Part shown: positions 5,291 to 5,893 of the stretch, piece by piece | Layout: every line of letters begins with the position of its first letter | Position numbering within the stretch: the stretch's first letter is position 1 | Assembly: GCA_946481205.1 (NCBI GenBank) | Contig: CAMLNB010000224.1 | Location: 1-5,893, forward strand | Direction: 5' to 3' | Length of the DNA stretch: 5,893 nt | DNA from: an uncultured Kangiella sp. | GTDB lineage: Bacteria; Pseudomonadota; Gammaproteobacteria; Enterobacterales; DSM-103792 | Translations under genes and position numbers: made by a program | Notes under the pieces: generated by a model | Told to the model about the DNA's origin: nothing | What the model saw: the letters and a program-made list of their open reading frames with translations, nothing else | Databases searched by the model: none

Positions 5291-5373
5291 CGTCGTTCCC
5301 GCGCAGGCGGGAACCCAGTGTCTTCACTCGCTGAGGATAAAGTCTCTGGATCCCCGCCTGCGCGGGGATGACG
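5291..5373. repeat. head-to-head pair of VIPAQAGIQ-type palindromic repeats
   Basis: The left unit (5291-5320) and the reverse complement of the right unit (5344-5373) agree at 25 of 30 positions. Each has its own perfect hairpin: TTCCCGC-GCAG-GCGGGAA at 5296-5313 and ATCCCCGC-CTGC-GCGGGGAT at 5350-5369. The 23-bp spacer is unique. On the - strand the right unit translates to VIPAQAGIQ and the left to SRLRGNDE, the spurious peptides that mark this repeat in many beta- and gammaproteobacterial genomes. The Neisseria dRS3 repeat has a related core. It is a non-coding mobile-like repeat of unknown function. Confidence 0.88.
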
Positions 5374-5444
5374 GATAGAAAATGAAAAGCCGAAGCAACC
5401 AACTTCAGCTAGAACTCGGGGTCCCCATTCGCGCCAGCCGGCGA

Positions 5445-5543
5445 TTCGGCGTTAGCGGCCGGGTGCGCAAGCCCGGATGGCTTGCGCAGCATTGATAAGG
5501 CAGGACGCCGCATCAATGCGTGCCCGTTGCCGATAACGCCGAA
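5445..5543. repeat. nested inverted repeats, possible cruciform
   Basis: TTCGGCGTTA (5445-5454) and TAACGCCGAA (5534-5543) are exact 10-bp inverted arms. Between them TGCGCAAGCC (5464-5473) and GGCTTGCGCA (5479-5488) form a second perfect 10-bp hairpin with a CGGAT loop. Both are non-coding. The element lies directly before copy B and may belong to the same composite repeat. Confidence 0.6.
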
Positions 5544-5587
5544 GCGACGGGCGGACTATCCGAAGCAACGAAACGATTCTGGCGCGT

Positions 5588-5662
5588 GGGGCGTGTTTCT
5601 TTGCCTTCTTTCTTTGCACGAGCAAAGAAAGAAGGTCGCCCGCCGGGGCGAGACCCGGCAAC
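5588..5662 (-). repeat. dispersed repeat, copy B (inverted partner of 5023-5093)
   Basis: Read on the - strand this begins GTTGCCGGGTCTCG and ends CAAAGAAACACGCCCC, closely matching copy A. Its core is a perfect 14-bp hairpin: CCTTCTTTCTTTGC (5604-5617), ACGA loop, GCAAAGAAAGAAGG (5622-5635). The stem is longer than in copy A and no competing fold is apparent. Confidence 0.75.
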
Positions 5663-5714
5663 ACTCGTCGATTGCGAAATGACGGAGATAGTCGAAAGAA
5701 TCAGAGCGACAACG

Positions 5715-5821
5715 TCCTCACCCTAACCCGCCCAGCCAAACGCAAAGCGTTTGTCGTTCAGTGGGCAAAGCAGCCCACTGGGATTGCTTTGAATTCCCCA
5801 CTTCCCCCCCTGGCAGGGGAG
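5715..5821. repeat. cluster of short hairpins, probable intergenic repeat
   Basis: The stretch opens with TCCTCACCCTAACCC and closes with CCCCTGGCAGGGGAGAG, ends I associate with a common proteobacterial intergenic repeat. Hairpins between are CAAACGC-AAA-GCGTTTG (5737-5753), CAGTGGGC-AAAGCA-GCCCACTG (5759-5780) and CCCCT-GGC-AGGGG (5807-5819). It lies just beyond the stop of the - strand gene at the window's right edge, so one hairpin may also act in ending that transcript, though no T run is evident. Confidence 0.5.
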
Positions 5822-5831
5822 AGAACAAAGA

Positions 5832-5893
5832 TCAAACGTGATACTGCCGACTCAACTCATGCACCGCCTCAACAAACACCCCGGCATTTTCCG
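5832..5893 (-). CDS. C-terminal end of an unidentified protein (partial)
   Basis: Reading in from the right edge on the - strand, 19 sense codons (ENAGVFVEAVHELSRQYHV) precede a TGA at 5832-5834. The codons are GC-ending and the peptide looks like an amphipathic C-terminal helix of an ordinary soluble protein, unlike the repeat-derived frames nearby. Too little is present to name a family. Confidence 0.5.
   Translation of the reverse strand, partial: ENAGVFVEAVHELSRQYHV

Larger units (their letters stand above)
4907..5831. other. gene-free, repeat-rich intergenic region
   Basis: About 925 bp separate the accessory gene from the next coding fragment. Short open frames occur on both strands, but they run through inverted repeats and translate to the low-complexity peptides typical of dispersed repeats (for example VIPAQAGIQ, SRLRGNDE, LCLLSLHEQRKK). 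I see no credible gene, tRNA or transposase. The stretch from the accessory gene to about 5020 holds nothing I can name beyond that gene's ribosome binding site (GAGG, 4915-4918). The individual repeats are listed separately. Confidence 0.75.

Noticed and set aside
5291..5373. CRISPR-like repeat and spacer structure
   Set aside because: Only two units are present, inverted relative to each other, with one 23-bp gap. A CRISPR array needs several direct repeats.
5604..5635. Perfect 14-bp hairpin as a transcription terminator
   Set aside because: The stem is not GC-rich, no T run follows on either strand, and no gene ends beside it. It is better explained as the core of a dispersed repeat.

Overview
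The window is GC-rich bacterial chromosome. DUF3301, a YjbR-family gene, an HglS-type DUF1338 enzyme and the dispersed repeat whose translation contains 'VIPAQAGIQ' all point to a gammaproteobacterium. No species can be named from the sequence. There is no rRNA, tRNA, CRISPR array, integrase or transposase.

Layout. (1) Positions 1-1080, + strand: the 3' part of a YjbR/MmcQ-family gene, a DUF3301 membrane-anchored small protein and a small lipoprotein. They are closely spaced and end at a strong terminator at 1131-1162. That hairpin reads both ways and also serves the convergent gene beyond it. (2) Positions 1181-4121: a regulator and two enzymes that look like lysine catabolism. A Lrp/AsnC regulator (+) diverges from a saccharopine dehydrogenase/lysine 6-dehydrogenase-type enzyme (-). 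Downstream of that enzyme on the same strand lies a DUF1338 2-oxoadipate dioxygenase/decarboxylase (HglS type). Inferred route: lysine to aminoadipate semialdehyde (first enzyme), then 2-aminoadipate and 2-oxoadipate (steps encoded outside the window), then 2-hydroxyglutarate (HglS-type enzyme). The lrp upstream region holds a perfect 11-bp inverted repeat plus a second dyad. The hglS-type gene has its own candidate promoter and a TGGTCA-N5-TGACCA dyad, so each unit may be controlled separately. (3) Positions 4179-4906, - strand: an AT-richer accessory gene of unknown function, split by a frameshift. The break coincides with a 5-bp tandem duplication; removing one copy restores a continuous 240-residue protein. 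(4) Positions about 4920-5831: a gene-free region packed with hairpin-forming dispersed repeats. These include two inverted copies of one ~70-bp element, a head-to-head pair of VIPAQAGIQ repeats and several perfect hairpins. (5) Positions 5832-5893, - strand: the last 19 codons of a gene running out of the window.

No wholly new system is demonstrated. The items most worth checking are the frameshift by short tandem duplication, the operator architecture of the lysine genes and the inverted repeat pair around 5023-5662.
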